A DNA stretch of 42,162 nucleotides from Cyanobacteria bacterium RU_5_0. GTDB taxonomy: Bacteria > Cyanobacteriota > Cyanobacteriia > Elainellales > Elainellaceae. The number at the start of each line of letters is the position of its first letter. The stretch's first letter is position 1. A program made the translations under genes and the position numbers. The stretch is taken from positions 1 through 42,162 of the forward strand of contig JAAUSF010000033.1 of assembly GCA_012033255.1 (NCBI GenBank), in the 5' to 3' direction. Of this stretch, positions 27,329 to 36,479 are shown piece by piece. The notes beneath the pieces were generated by a model. The model saw only the letters and a program-made list of their open reading frames with translations, did no database searches and had not been told where the DNA came from.

Positions 27329-27489
27329 TGAAATACTCGTTCGATACTACTTAAATAACTTCAACCTTACTCCAACTTTTCCGTATGGTTGAAGATTAGA
27401 CAGGCAAAATGCTCATCTCGATACCACTATAAATGGGTATTAGGGATGTTTTGGGTAGGGGCATCTCCTGGTGGGTGCCCGAAATCTTC

Positions 27490-27522
27490 CAGGGTAGATA
27501 CAGGGTAGATACAGGGTAGATA
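27490..27522. repeat. Three tandem 11-bp units
   Basis: CAGGGTAGATA occurs three times in a row, followed by AGATCTACCCCTACC, which can pair back to the last unit. It is in the gap after the repeat-protein gene and before the GH10-like gene's upstream region. Confidence 0.8.
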
Positions 27523-27582
27523 CAAGATCTACCCCTACCGTTGGGGTGCAAATCGTCTCATCCCATGTTTCAGCAATGCCTT

Positions 27583-29853
27583 CTATGGAGTAGAAGTTGG
27601 GCTGAATTGCTGTTGCCATTCCTGAACTTGTTGTTGAGCCGCACTGTAGGCTTCGGTGTAGGGAGGGATGCCTTCAGCAATGGCGATCGCTGCCATCGGG
27701 TCAAGCGTTGCCTGAGTTTCCGCCATTTGCAGCAATTGCCAACTCCAACGGTTGATCATGTGATCCGCTTCAGCACGAGAGGGGCTATCTTCAGGGATTT
27801 GATTGGCAACGTCGATCGCCATCAATAGCATTGCTGAAGTCCCAATTTGAGCCGTCTCATAGGCTTGTTGCAGTTGGTCTTGACCCTCAGATTGACGGCT
27901 CCACGCTTGGATATCGGTTTGCGCTTCGTCATAGAGGACTCGTCCGGGTCGAATTTGGCTAGCTGTGGCGATCGCTCTAGAGATATCCCCCTGGCTAGCC
28001 AGTTGTCGAGCAAGCGTTAGATAGGGTTGATCTTGCTGGCGTTGGAGTTGATCGGTCCACGCTTGGATATCGCCTTGCGCTTCGTCATACAGTGCCCGTC
28101 CGGAATCAATTTGCGCGGCGATGTTGATTGCGTCTGACAAATTCCCATAGTCTGCTAGCAGTCTGGCTTGAGTCAAAATAGGCTGATCTTCAATTCGCTG
28201 AATTTGGGCTGTCCACTCTCGGATGCGCTGACTTGCATCACCATAGAGTGCCCGTCCTGAACCAATGCGCTCCGCCTCTGAAATTGCCGATCGCAATGAC
28301 GCCATGTCCCCCCGACTTGCCAACTGTTCGGCTCGATCGAGATACGGGCGATCTTCCATCGTTTCGATCGACGTGATCCACTGATCGATCGAGTCTTGTG
28401 CCTGATCCCCACGAGGATTAGAAACAGGAACCATCTGGGCTTCTGCGATCGCGGCGCGTAAATCACCCACCGCGCCGCCTTGTGCCAACCGTTGCGCCGT
28501 ATTCAACCGTTGGACATCTTGAATTTCCAGATGCCAATAGGTGATCAGTTGTTGGGCACGTCCATAGAGAGGACGATCGCGTCCAATTTTTTGGGCATGA
28601 AGGATGGCTGATTCAATATCCTCTACGATGCCAGTCCAGGCACGGGCTTGGGCTTCCGCCAATGTCTCAAAGTCTTGAACTTCTGCCTGAATACCTGCTT
28701 TTTCAGGAATCTGACGAGTAATGTCGATCGCCGCGTTGTAATCTCGCCCTGCCAATGCCTCCTCCGCCAACGCCAGCATATCTCGTCCAAATTCCTGAAT
28801 TCGTTCCTGCGCCCTGGCATAGAGCGGGCTATCCCCATTGACTTCCTCGGCTAATTCGATCGCCTTAAGTAAGTTTGCCAATCCACCTTGATCGGCTAGC
28901 CCTTTTGCCTGGTCAAGTTTTGCGCCATCTTCACGGGTGCGCGTAATCAGGTGATTGAGTTCCTGATATTTCGTTGTTTCCCAATAGGTATTACCCACTT
29001 CTAATAAGCGAGTTGCGATCGAAAACGCCTGTCGCAAATCCTGTTTCTGGAGCGCCATCTCCGCTTCGCCATAGATTTTCTCTGCATTTGCCCAAATTGC
29101 CCGCCATTGCTGAATTTGCTTGTCTACGAGTTGATGGGCTGCCGTATCACTCGGAATCCGCTTGGCATCCGCGATCGCTTCAGTCAAATGACCTTGCTGG
29201 AATGATTGCTCCGCCAATATCAAAATTTCTTTTGCCCACTCTTCAATGTTGCGATTAATTTCTGGACGCAACGGATGGTCAGGCGGCAGTCGATTCACAA
29301 GCTCGATCGCCGTCAGCAAATCATCAACCGTATGCCGTTCTGCCGTTAACTGAGCGCAATAAATCCGCAGTGAGGCTGAAGCCGTGGGCCAAAAGATCGC
29401 TGGACAATTAGGCACCGACGGCAAGCGCAACAACACCAGTGCCGACAAAACTCCAATACCGCTAAATGCCAATACAGATGCCGCTCCCCAAAACTGCCAG
29501 CTTCGCAAGAAAGACAACCGAGGTAACTTAAGCGATCGTTTCCCACGACGGGAATATTTCAATGGAGTTTTAGACGGAGCCGCTGGGAGCACTGAATCGG
29601 CGAACGGAGCCGCTGGTTGGGCAGAAGGCTGAACCGAAGGCTCAACAAACTGCGATACCGCAACTGGCTCCGCGTCAAGCTCTGAATGATCTGGATGAAC
29701 CGCCTCCGATGACTCCGGGATGGCAGTGGGCGATCGATGCGGAGGAGCCGGAATCCGCAATGGCGGAATCCCTGAATCGAGCGGCTTTCTTGAAGCGTGA
29801 TTCGCCCGATCCCGATTTGGATGATGCTCTGGTGTCCCATACTTCCCGGTCAT
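27583..29853 (-). CDS. Large membrane-anchored repeat protein, unknown function
   Basis: This 756-residue protein has a polar, Pro/Ser/Ala-rich cytoplasmic part (1-105), a single membrane helix (about 115-145, FWGAASVLAFSGIGVLSALVLL) and a long outside region. That region has about a dozen degenerate helical repeats of 45-55 residues. Their shared core is -A--LA--G-----AI--A--I--GR-LY-EAQ--I--W---L, close to TPR/Sel1-like helical hairpins but not a standard match. Such proteins are often annotated loosely in cyanobacteria (for example as chromosome segregation ATPase), but no ATPase motif is present. It starts only three bases after the mazG stop, so the two are co-transcribed. Confidence 0.85.
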   Translation of the reverse strand: MTGKYGTPEHHPNRDRANHASRKPLDSGIPPLRIPAPPHRSPTAIPESSEAVHPDHSELDAEPVAVSQFVEPSVQPSAQPAAPFADSVLPAAPSKTPLKYSRRGKRSLKLPRLSFLRSWQFWGAASVLAFSGIGVLSALVLLRLPSVPNCPAIFWPTASASLRIYCAQLTAERHTVDDLLTAIELVNRLPPDHPLRPEINRNIEEWAKEILILAEQSFQQGHLTEAIADAKRIPSDTAAHQLVDKQIQQWRAIWANAEKIYGEAEMALQKQDLRQAFSIATRLLEVGNTYWETTKYQELNHLITRTREDGAKLDQAKGLADQGGLANLLKAIELAEEVNGDSPLYARAQERIQEFGRDMLALAEEALAGRDYNAAIDITRQIPEKAGIQAEVQDFETLAEAQARAWTGIVEDIESAILHAQKIGRDRPLYGRAQQLITYWHLEIQDVQRLNTAQRLAQGGAVGDLRAAIAEAQMVPVSNPRGDQAQDSIDQWITSIETMEDRPYLDRAEQLASRGDMASLRSAISEAERIGSGRALYGDASQRIREWTAQIQRIEDQPILTQARLLADYGNLSDAINIAAQIDSGRALYDEAQGDIQAWTDQLQRQQDQPYLTLARQLASQGDISRAIATASQIRPGRVLYDEAQTDIQAWSRQSEGQDQLQQAYETAQIGTSAMLLMAIDVANQIPEDSPSRAEADHMINRWSWQLLQMAETQATLDPMAAIAIAEGIPPYTEAYSAAQQQVQEWQQQFSPTSTP

Positions 29854-29856
29854 ACC

Positions 29857-30720
29857 TCACCCCTCACCCTTCAGCTTCGCCTTCACCTGTTGCCAGAATT
29901 GCTCAAGTTCCTCCAAAGTGTACTCAGAAAGGGGTCGATCGACCATTGATTCCACTAAAGAAAATCGCTGAATAAATCGCTGATTCGTTCCCTGTAAGGC
30001 TTCATCCGGATCAAGTTCATACCATCGAGCGATGTTAACGATCGTAAACAGCAAATCTCCTAACTCAGCCTGCTGTTGTGCCTTCGCTTCTTGCCGAATT
30101 GCCGTCTCAAATTCTGCTAATTCCTCGTGAAATTTTGCCCAAACGCCCTCAATGGTTTCCCATTCAAATCCGGCTGATGCGGCCTTGCGCGAGATCTTCA
30201 TTGCCGCCGTCAGAGAAGGGAGCGATCGGGCATACCGTCTCAACCGAGGTGAAAGCACCACCATACCGGATTCCGCTTCGCTCGATTCTTCATCTGCCTT
30301 AATCTGTTCCCAATTTTGCCGCACCTCATCCACGCTTTCCACCAATACATTGCCAAACACATGAGGATGGCGACGAATCAGCTTTTCTGTAATACTCGTT
30401 GCCACATCTGCCAAATCAAATTGTCCTGATTCGCTAGCAATTTGTGCCTGTAAGACCACCTGTAACAGCAAATCGCCCAACTCATCTGCGATCGCTCGTT
30501 CATCCCCTTGCCGAATCGCATCCACCACTTCATACGCCTCCTCTAAGACATAAGGAATCAGCGTTTGGGGTGACTGTGCTAAATCCCAGGGACAACCGCC
30601 ATCGGGCGATCGCAGTTTTGCCACGACTTCAATCAAGCGCTGAAGGGCGGTGAGCGTGATGGGGGGATGGGGAGATGAGTGGAGGGGATCAGGGCGATCG
30701 GTTGCTTCAGGAGTAGACAT
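29857..30720 (-). CDS. mazG: Nucleoside triphosphate pyrophosphohydrolase MazG
   Basis: This enzyme hydrolyses nucleoside triphosphates to the monophosphate and pyrophosphate, cleaning the nucleotide pool or tuning ppGpp-related stress. There are two MazG-type helical domains. The first has LRSPDGGCPWDLAQSPQTL and YVLEEAYEVVDAI..AIADELGDLLLQVV with the EE...ELGD metal site. The second has KFHEELAEFETAI...AELGDLLFTIVNIARWYELDPDEAL. The ATG at 30720 (MSTPEAT) is preferred over a TTG fifteen bases upstream. An in-frame SSPHPPI low-complexity stretch sits at the N-terminus. It leads the repeat-protein gene in an operon. Confidence 0.95.
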   Translation of the reverse strand: MSTPEATDRPDPLHSSPHPPITLTALQRLIEVVAKLRSPDGGCPWDLAQSPQTLIPYVLEEAYEVVDAIRQGDERAIADELGDLLLQVVLQAQIASESGQFDLADVATSITEKLIRRHPHVFGNVLVESVDEVRQNWEQIKADEESSEAESGMVVLSPRLRRYARSLPSLTAAMKISRKAASAGFEWETIEGVWAKFHEELAEFETAIRQEAKAQQQAELGDLLFTIVNIARWYELDPDEALQGTNQRFIQRFSLVESMVDRPLSEYTLEELEQFWQQVKAKLKGEG

Positions 30721-30802
30721 AGCTGGAATTATCAACGTAGTTGAACATTTGACCCGCTAGAGGGATTGTAAATCAGCTTTGACTAAAGAATAAAACAAGG
30801 GA

Positions 30803-31041
30803 CGAAGCATTCGGTCAAGCCTCTTCTGATGAAATGACCGAGAAATCATTCCACCCGTAAATTTTCTGTTGATGGATGGTGTGGTGTCGGGGCAATCCCT
30901 ATGGGGTTGCCCTAGATGAGAGGGCAGACACATCGGTCTGCCCCTAACGGTTGCAAAATTAATTTGATTTTGCGGTCTGCCCCGATCGATCGCAAAATCA
31001 ACAAAAAATTTACAGGTGGAAATCATTTACTGAATGCTTCG
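30803..31041. mobile_element. MITE-like repeat element, copy B
   Basis: About 239 bp bounded by perfect 10-bp inverted ends CGAAGCATTC (30803-30812) and GAATGCTTCG (31032-31041). Inside are the second arm pair TTCCACCCGTAAATTTTCTG near 30850 and CAACAAAAAATTTACAGGTGG near 31010. Read in reverse it matches copy A at 11152-11398 over most of its length, including GTGTCTGYCCTCTCA and the GGCAACCCC...GGGATTGCC arms. It has about two instead of four of the internal GATCGGGGCAGACC units. Non-autonomous. Confidence 0.65.
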
Positions 31042-31132
31042 CTCTTAACACCTATCGGGTAACAAATCAGGCTTTTCAAACATCCTCATAATGCACTACA
31101 CTCTCCCATCCTTACCTCCTTCATCTTCCCCC

Positions 31133-31148
31133 TGTGACATCTGTCACA
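31133..31148. promoter_or_regulatory. CRP-like operator
   Basis: TGTGACATCTGTCACA matches the CRP consensus TGTGA-N6-TCACA exactly and is itself a near-perfect palindrome. Cyanobacterial SYCRP1-type cAMP receptor proteins use the same consensus. It lies about 170 bases before the small protein gene at 31316. A second dyad (ACCAAA-CTCTG-TTTGGT, 31150-31166) follows at once, then another TCACA half site. Confidence 0.55.
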
Positions 31149-31315
31149 TACCAAACTCTGTTTGGTCACAATTGAACCTCTACCGGAGTCACCTTATTCT
31201 TGAACCGATGTCACGAATCCGATCGGGTTGAAATCACGTTTTGTTTTGAAAAAAGCGTAGATAGTAGAACTAGCACAAATTTCTCACCTTACTCTTTACA
31301 TTTCTACGGATTCCT

Positions 31316-31513
31316 ATGAATGCTTCCGACGCTAAGCCGATTCATCTCGCCCAAGCTTCTCTTGAACATGCTGTCTACTTTTTAGAATTGGGAGCAACCG
31401 ATCGCGCTGCATCCTATCTTGAATTCGCAATGAAAAATCTACAAGAAGCGACAGAAAAAATGTCGTCACTTCACAACGTTACTGGCTTACATTTTAAATC
31501 GAATCAAATCTAA
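31316..31513 (+). CDS. Small conserved-looking protein, 65 residues
   Basis: The sequence is a helical, amphipathic small protein (KPIHLAQASLEHAVYFLELGATDRAASYLEFAMKNLQEATEKM) with no signal peptide or Cys. The LEHAVYFLELG and RAASYLEFAMKNL helices look like one helical hairpin. A promoter region with a CRP-like site lies upstream and an intrinsic terminator downstream, which supports a real, independently expressed gene. I do not recognise the family; the function is unknown. Confidence 0.6.
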   Translation: MNASDAKPIHLAQASLEHAVYFLELGATDRAASYLEFAMKNLQEATEKMSSLHNVTGLHFKSNQI

Positions 31514-31636
31514 AAAAAGTATTTTGTCTATATAAAAGAAGAACGCTCTGAACGTTTTTACAGGTTTTCTTTATTAGGGCTGCGATCGCTTGAATGGCAA
31601 GCCGTTTGCCGCGTTCATCATTATTGATGACATCAC

Positions 31637-31672
31637 AGGGTGTCAGTTCTACTACACCCTAACCTTTTTTTC
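31637..31672 (+). terminator. Rho-independent terminator after the small gene
   Basis: AGGGTGT (31637-31643) pairs with ACACCCT (31654-31660), followed within four bases by a run of seven T. It is about 125 bases after the small gene's stop and upstream of phosphoketolase. Confidence 0.65.
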
Positions 31673-31677
31673 TGGCA

Positions 31678-31683
31678 TATAAT
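31678..31683 (+). promoter_or_regulatory. Consensus -10 element upstream of phosphoketolase
   Basis: TATAAT matches the -10 consensus. No good -35 box is found 16-18 bases upstream, where the terminator stem sits. If used, it would give a leader of about 150 bases before the phosphoketolase start. Confidence 0.3.
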
Positions 31684-31840
31684 CTTTTCAACCTCAAAAT
31701 AGTGGGTTTGTCACCACCGCGAAGGGTGTACTGCAAGTAGTTTTAACAAGCTGTTTTTGATGTGTTTTAATGCTACTTGAAATGTCCACCGTTGCAGCGT
31801 TGACATCTCCAGTGATCCTGTGAAGGCATTGATAAAGATT

Positions 31841-34276
31841 ATGGTAGCAACCCCCGAAAGACCAACCTTTGAGACATCGATTAGCGCATTCGGTGTCGCT
31901 CGATCGACCATTCAGGGTACTCCCCTTAGCTCTGAAGAATTGCGTAAGCTGCACGCTTTCTGGCGTGCAAGTAATTATTTGGCAGTCGGCATGATTTATC
32001 TACGGGAAAACCCGTTGCTCAAAGAGCCAATTAAGCCAGAACATGTGAAGCATCGTCTACTCGGACACTGGGGTTCCAGCCCTGGCATCAGTTTTCTCTA
32101 CACTCACCTCAACCGAACCATCAAAAAATTTGATCAAGATATGCTCTTCGTGGTTGGGGCAGGACATGGTGCGCCTGGATTCCTAGGTCCTTGCTACTTA
32201 GAAGGAACTTACTCTGAGATTTATCCTGACAAGAGCGAAGATGCGGAGGGGTTACAAAAATTCTTCAAGCAATTCTCTTTCCCTGGTGGAATTGGCAGCC
32301 ATTGCACCCCTGAAACTCCTGGCTCAATCCATGAAGGGGGCGAACTGGGATATAGTATCTCCCATGCTTTCGGTGCTGCATTCGATAACCCCAACCTCAT
32401 TGTTATCACCATGCCCGGAGACGGAGAATCTGAAACGGGTCCTCTGGCAACCTCCTGGCATGCCAACAAGTTCCTTAATCCCATTCGCGATGGCGCAGTT
32501 CTGCCCGTTCTGCACCTGAATGGCTACAAGATTAATAACCCCACAATTTTGTCGCGTATTAGTCATGACGAACTGGATGCATTATTCCGGGGATATGGCT
32601 GGACGCCCTATTTTGTCGAGGGATCTGATCCGGAAAGTATGCACCAGGCAATGGCGGCAACCCTGGATCACTGCATTTCAGAGATTCATCGCATCCAGCA
32701 AGAAGCTCGCAGTAGTGGCGTTGCTACTCGTCCTCGTTGGCCCATGATTGTCATGCGGACTCCCAAAGGTTGGACGGGTCCTGCGGAAGTGGATGGGCAC
32801 AAAATTGAAGGCTTCTGGCGTGCCCACCAAGTTCCCATGACTGATGTAGTCAAAAATCCGGCGCATATGCAAATTCTGGAGCAATGGATGCGGAGCTATC
32901 AGCCGGAAGAATTGTTTGATGCGAATGGAACGCTTTTGCCCGAAATCAAGGATATGGCTCCAACGGGTTTGAAGCGCATAGGCTCAACCCCTTATGCGAA
33001 TGGTGGATTACTGCACCGCGCTTTGAAAATGCCCGATTTCCGCAAGTATGGCGTGGATGTGCCTGAACCTGGAAAAACTGAGGCAGAGAATACTAAGCCG
33101 CTTGGTGTGTTCTTGCGGGATGTGATGAAATGCAATATGAATAACTTCCGGGTGTTTGGTCCGGATGAAAACACTTCAAACAAGCTGCAAGCCATCTACG
33201 AAGTGAGCAAGAAGTTCTGGCTAGCAGAATTTTTGCCCGAAGACTTAGACGGCGGCGAGTTATCTCCAGAGGGTCGCGTGATGGAGATGCTGAGTGAGCA
33301 TACGCTGGAAGGCTGGCTAGAAGGCTATTTGCTGACAGGTCGTCATGGGTTCTTCTCGACCTATGAAGCGTTTGTGCATGTGATTGACTCTATGTTCAAT
33401 CAGCATGCTAAGTGGCTATCAATCTGCAATCAATTGTCCTGGCGATCGGATATTGCGTCGTTGAACTTGTTGATTACCTCCACGGTATGGCGGCAAGACC
33501 ACAACGGGTTCACTCACCAAGATCCGGGCTTTCTGGATGTGGTAGCGAACAAGAGTCCGGATGTAGTGCGGATTTATCTGCCTCCTGATGTGAATTCGCT
33601 GCTGTCCGTAGTAGATCACTGTTTGCAAAGTACGAATTACGTCAATGTGATTGTGGCTGATAAGCAGCTTCACTTGCAGTATCACGACATGGATGCGGCG
33701 GTTCGTAACTGCACCAAGGGTGTTGATATCTGGGAATGGGCAAGCACGGATGAAGGGGTAGAACCCGATGTGGTGCTGGCGTGTGCAGGGGATATTCCGA
33801 CGCAGGAAGCATTAGCAGCATCGGTGTTACTACGCGAAAACTTCCCTGATCTGAAAATTCGGTTTGTGAATGTGATTGATTTGTTCAGGTTGCAACCCTC
33901 GACAGAGCATCCGCATGGAATGTCGGATTATGATTTTGATAGCTTGTTTACTCTTGATAAGCCTGTCATTTTCAATTTCCACGGCTATCCCTGGTTGATT
34001 CACCGCTTATCCTACCGTCGCCATAATCACAACAACATCCATGTGCGCGGTTATAAGGAGAAGGGCAACATCAATACGCCAATGGAACTGGCAATCCAGA
34101 ACCAGATCGATCGCTTCAGTTTGGCAATTGACGTGATCGATCGCGTTCCTAGACTGAAAGTCGCGGGTGCCCATGTCAAAGAGATGCTCAAGGATGAGCA
34201 GATCGCTTGCCGCAACTACGCTTACGAACATGGTGTGGATCAACCTGAAATCCTTCATTGGAAATGGCCCTACTAA
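31841..34276 (+). CDS. xfp: Xylulose-5-phosphate/fructose-6-phosphate phosphoketolase
   Basis: This thiamine-diphosphate enzyme of about 811 residues splits xylulose-5-P or fructose-6-P with phosphate to acetyl-phosphate plus glyceraldehyde-3-P or erythrose-4-P. The family marks are all present: [43 protein letters not shown], the TPP-site [20 protein letters not shown] with [35 protein letters not shown] and the C-terminal [32 protein letters not shown]. The ATG at 31841 (MVATPERP) is preferred over a GTG 21 bases upstream. In cyanobacteria it shunts Calvin-cycle sugars to acetyl-phosphate, in the dark or with excess carbon. HAD phosphatase and D-lactate dehydrogenase genes follow. Confidence 0.97.
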   Translation: MVATPERPTFETSISAFGVARSTIQGTPLSSEELRKLHAFWRASNYLAVGMIYLRENPLLKEPIKPEHVKHRLLGHWGSSPGISFLYTHLNRTIKKFDQDMLFVVGAGHGAPGFLGPCYLEGTYSEIYPDKSEDAEGLQKFFKQFSFPGGIGSHCTPETPGSIHEGGELGYSISHAFGAAFDNPNLIVITMPGDGESETGPLATSWHANKFLNPIRDGAVLPVLHLNGYKINNPTILSRISHDELDALFRGYGWTPYFVEGSDPESMHQAMAATLDHCISEIHRIQQEARSSGVATRPRWPMIVMRTPKGWTGPAEVDGHKIEGFWRAHQVPMTDVVKNPAHMQILEQWMRSYQPEELFDANGTLLPEIKDMAPTGLKRIGSTPYANGGLLHRALKMPDFRKYGVDVPEPGKTEAENTKPLGVFLRDVMKCNMNNFRVFGPDENTSNKLQAIYEVSKKFWLAEFLPEDLDGGELSPEGRVMEMLSEHTLEGWLEGYLLTGRHGFFSTYEAFVHVIDSMFNQHAKWLSICNQLSWRSDIASLNLLITSTVWRQDHNGFTHQDPGFLDVVANKSPDVVRIYLPPDVNSLLSVVDHCLQSTNYVNVIVADKQLHLQYHDMDAAVRNCTKGVDIWEWASTDEGVEPDVVLACAGDIPTQEALAASVLLRENFPDLKIRFVNVIDLFRLQPSTEHPHGMSDYDFDSLFTLDKPVIFNFHGYPWLIHRLSYRRHNHNNIHVRGYKEKGNINTPMELAIQNQIDRFSLAIDVIDRVPRLKVAGAHVKEMLKDEQIACRNYAYEHGVDQPEILHWKWPY

Positions 34277-34299
34277 TCTAATCGCAGGTTAAATGGTGA

Positions 34300-34328
34300 G
34301 TGCTGAGTTTAACCAATAGACTCAGCAC
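34300..34328 (+). terminator. Hairpin after phosphoketolase
   Basis: GTGCTGAGT and ACTCAGCAC form a 9-bp perfect stem with an 11-base loop, 24 bases after the stop. The trailing TTCCTGTTT is only weakly T-rich, so termination may be partial. Confidence 0.5.
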
Positions 34329-34371
34329 TTCCTGTTTCGGGACATTCGGTTATTGGTTATTGGCAGTAGCA

Positions 34372-34483
34372 AAGAACAAAGAACAAAGAACAGAGAACAG
34401 AGAACAGAGAACAGAGAACAAAGAACAAAGAACAAAGAACAGAGAACAGAGAACAAAGAACAGAGAACAGAGAACAAAGAACA
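34372..34483. repeat. Sixteen tandem heptamers
   Basis: Exactly sixteen units of RAGAACA (AAGAACA or GAGAACA) run without a break and end seven bases before the ATG of the HAD phosphatase gene. This is a typical cyanobacterial short tandem repeat (STRR). Because 7 is not a multiple of 3, the repeat is free of stop codons in this strand in all frames, which lets an upstream TTG frame read through into the gene. Confidence 0.95.
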
Positions 34484-34490
34484 GAGGACT

Positions 34491-35153
34491 ATGACAAACC
34501 CCTATCCATTTGCGGCTGTTTTGTTTGATATGGATGGAACGATCGTTGATAATGTCCCGCTGCATCAACAGGTTTGGCATGAATTTGCTCACCTGCATGG
34601 GTTAAATCCTTCAGAGGCAGAACTTGAATTTGCCAAGGGTCGCAAAGCCGTTGAGGTGATTTCGTTCCTGTTTGGCACATTAACTCCGGAGGAAGTTTCT
34701 CAATTAACCGCAGAGCGACAAGTGCTATATCGTCAGCGTTTGGCGGAGTCACAGACGGTTCGGACGATCCCAGGGGTTGAGAAATTTTTAACGGGATTGG
34801 GTGAGCTAGGCGTAGTGAGGGTTTTGGCAACATCGGCTCCGTTCGTGAATGTTGAAGCCGTGTTTAATAAGTTTCATTTAACACCCTATTTTGAGGCGAT
34901 CGTCACTTCAGAAAATGTTTGCCACGGCAAGCCTGATCCAGAAATTTTCTTGACGGCGGCTCAACGTGCTGGAGCTAAACCAGAAGACTGTTTGATTGCA
35001 GAAGATTCTGAGGCTGGCATCATTGCCGCCAAAGCCGCAGGAGCCACCTGTCTGGGATTAATTACCACCCAATCAAAAGCCGATTTACAGGAGCAAGGAG
35101 CCGATTTTGTTGCCTCTGACTTCCTCAGTCTTCCAGAACCCATTGCATTATGA
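34491..35153 (+). CDS. HAD-superfamily phosphatase (beta-phosphoglucomutase-like)
   Basis: This protein of about 220 residues has the HAD motifs: motif I LFDMDGT (nucleophile and acid Asp13/Asp15), motif II in VLATSAPF, the motif III Lys in CHGKPDPEIFLTAAQRAG and motif IV in CLIAEDSEAGIIAAKAAG. The helical cap between motif I and II fits the beta-phosphoglucomutase/phosphoglycolate phosphatase branch. The ATG at 34491 is used because the family starts here; the longer frame from 34353 only translates heptamers. GAGG lies close before the ATG. It may dephosphorylate a sugar phosphate near the phosphoketolase step, but no substrate can be named. Confidence 0.9.
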   Translation: MTNPYPFAAVLFDMDGTIVDNVPLHQQVWHEFAHLHGLNPSEAELEFAKGRKAVEVISFLFGTLTPEEVSQLTAERQVLYRQRLAESQTVRTIPGVEKFLTGLGELGVVRVLATSAPFVNVEAVFNKFHLTPYFEAIVTSENVCHGKPDPEIFLTAAQRAGAKPEDCLIAEDSEAGIIAAKAAGATCLGLITTQSKADLQEQGADFVASDFLSLPEPIAL

Positions 35154-35186
35154 CAAATGACTAAGCTCTAATTTCAGGAGACAACT

Positions 35187-36218
35187 ATGAAAATCGCAGT
35201 TTTTAGCACAGAGCCTTACGATCGCCAATTCTTAGATGCAGAGAATGCGTCTGCCAAGGCTAATCATGAGCTTGTCTACTTTGATACCCGCCTCGAACCG
35301 AAAACGGCATCTTTAGCAGAGGGTTGTCCGGCGATTTGCGTGTTTGTGAATGATGATGTTGGAACGGAGACGTTAAAAGTCCTCGCTGCCCAAGGAACCC
35401 GCCTTATTGCCTTACGCTGCACCGGGTTCAACAATGTCGATCTGAAAACTGCCGCAGAATTGGGTATGACGGTGGTGCGAGTGACAGTGTACTCTCCCTA
35501 TTCGGTTGCCGAACACGTCGTGGGTCTGATCTTGATGCTAAACCGCAGACTCTATCGGGCTTACAACCGAGTTCGCGATGATAACTTTGCCCTCCACGGA
35601 CTGATGGGGTTTGATTTACATGGTCGCACGGTCGGGATTCTTGGAACTGGCAAAATTGGCATGATCTTGGCTGGAATCATGCATGGATTTGGCTGCCAAC
35701 TGCTCGGATATGATGCTTATCCCAATGCTAACTTTGAGACGATCGGCAATGCTCGATATGTATCGCTGCCAGAATTACTTGCTAGTTCAGACATTATTTC
35801 GTTGCACTGTCCCTTGATCCCGGAAACGCACCACATCATCAATGTGGAGTCGATCGCCCAAATGAAACCGGGAGTCATGCTGATTAATACCAGTCGCGGG
35901 GCACTGATTGATACGCAAGCCGTCATTGACGGAATCAAATCAGGAAGGATTGGCTATCTTGGCATTGATGTGTATGAGCAAGAAAACGAACTTTTCTTCC
36001 GAGATTGGTCAGATACCGTGATCCAAGATGATGTGTTTCAATTGCTTCAGTCGTTTCCAAATGTGGTGATTACCGCGCATCAGGCATTTTTTACCCGCGA
36101 TGCCCTTCAAGACATTTCCAAAACAACGATCGCCAACATCACTGACATTGAACAGGGTCGCCCTTGCCCCAATGAAGTCAAAACAGAGCAAAAGGTTGTT
36201 GCAAAAACCTCAGCTTAG
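35187..36218 (+). CDS. D-lactate dehydrogenase-type 2-hydroxyacid dehydrogenase
   Basis: This 343-residue NAD(P)-dependent enzyme reduces a 2-keto acid, most likely pyruvate to D-lactate. The Rossmann motif GTGKIG is at 153-158 with the cofactor acidic residue in GYDAYPN. The catalytic triad is Arg237 (NTSRG), Glu264 (DVYEQEN) and His298 (ITAHQAFFT). The DVYEQENELFFRDWSD and TAHQAFFTRDAL stretches are typical of the D-lactate dehydrogenase subgroup. The gene starts 33 bases after the HAD gene, with AGGAG six bases before the ATG, so they are probably co-transcribed. With phosphoketolase upstream this suggests a fermentation or overflow module. Confidence 0.93.
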   Translation: MKIAVFSTEPYDRQFLDAENASAKANHELVYFDTRLEPKTASLAEGCPAICVFVNDDVGTETLKVLAAQGTRLIALRCTGFNNVDLKTAAELGMTVVRVTVYSPYSVAEHVVGLILMLNRRLYRAYNRVRDDNFALHGLMGFDLHGRTVGILGTGKIGMILAGIMHGFGCQLLGYDAYPNANFETIGNARYVSLPELLASSDIISLHCPLIPETHHIINVESIAQMKPGVMLINTSRGALIDTQAVIDGIKSGRIGYLGIDVYEQENELFFRDWSDTVIQDDVFQLLQSFPNVVITAHQAFFTRDALQDISKTTIANITDIEQGRPCPNEVKTEQKVVAKTSA

Positions 36219-36240
36219 CCAGTGATGCTTCTTATACCAA

Positions 36241-36402
36241 TCTCTCTTTGATGGATGCGACAGTATGAGAGTAGGGTGGGCTAGGCCCACCTATTTTCAG
36301 AGCATCTTTCTTTGATGGATGCGACAGTACGAGAGTAGGGTGGGCTAGGCCCACCTATTTTCAGAGCATCTTTCTTTGATGGATGCGACAGATAAGGTGG
36401 GC
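36241..36402. repeat. 2.5 copies of a 64-bp tandem repeat
   Basis: TTTGATGGATGCGACAG recurs at 36247, 36311 and 36375, exactly 64 bp apart. The first two full units also share GAGAGTAGGGTGGGCTAGGC and CCACCTATTTTCAGAGCATC; each contains a GGTGGGC-TAG-GCCCACC hairpin. The third unit diverges after its first 20 bases. No spacers, so not CRISPR. Confidence 0.9.
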
Positions 36403-36479
36403 TTTTGCCTACCTTTGCTCTAGTTGACGGTCATTAATTCCGTTAAATTGGAAAAGATGGCGCTGAGGAGAATAAAGCC

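Noticed and set aside
34353..34490. N-terminal extension of the HAD phosphatase through the heptamer array
   Set aside because: It starts with TTG and only translates repeats; the family start matches the ATG at 34491.
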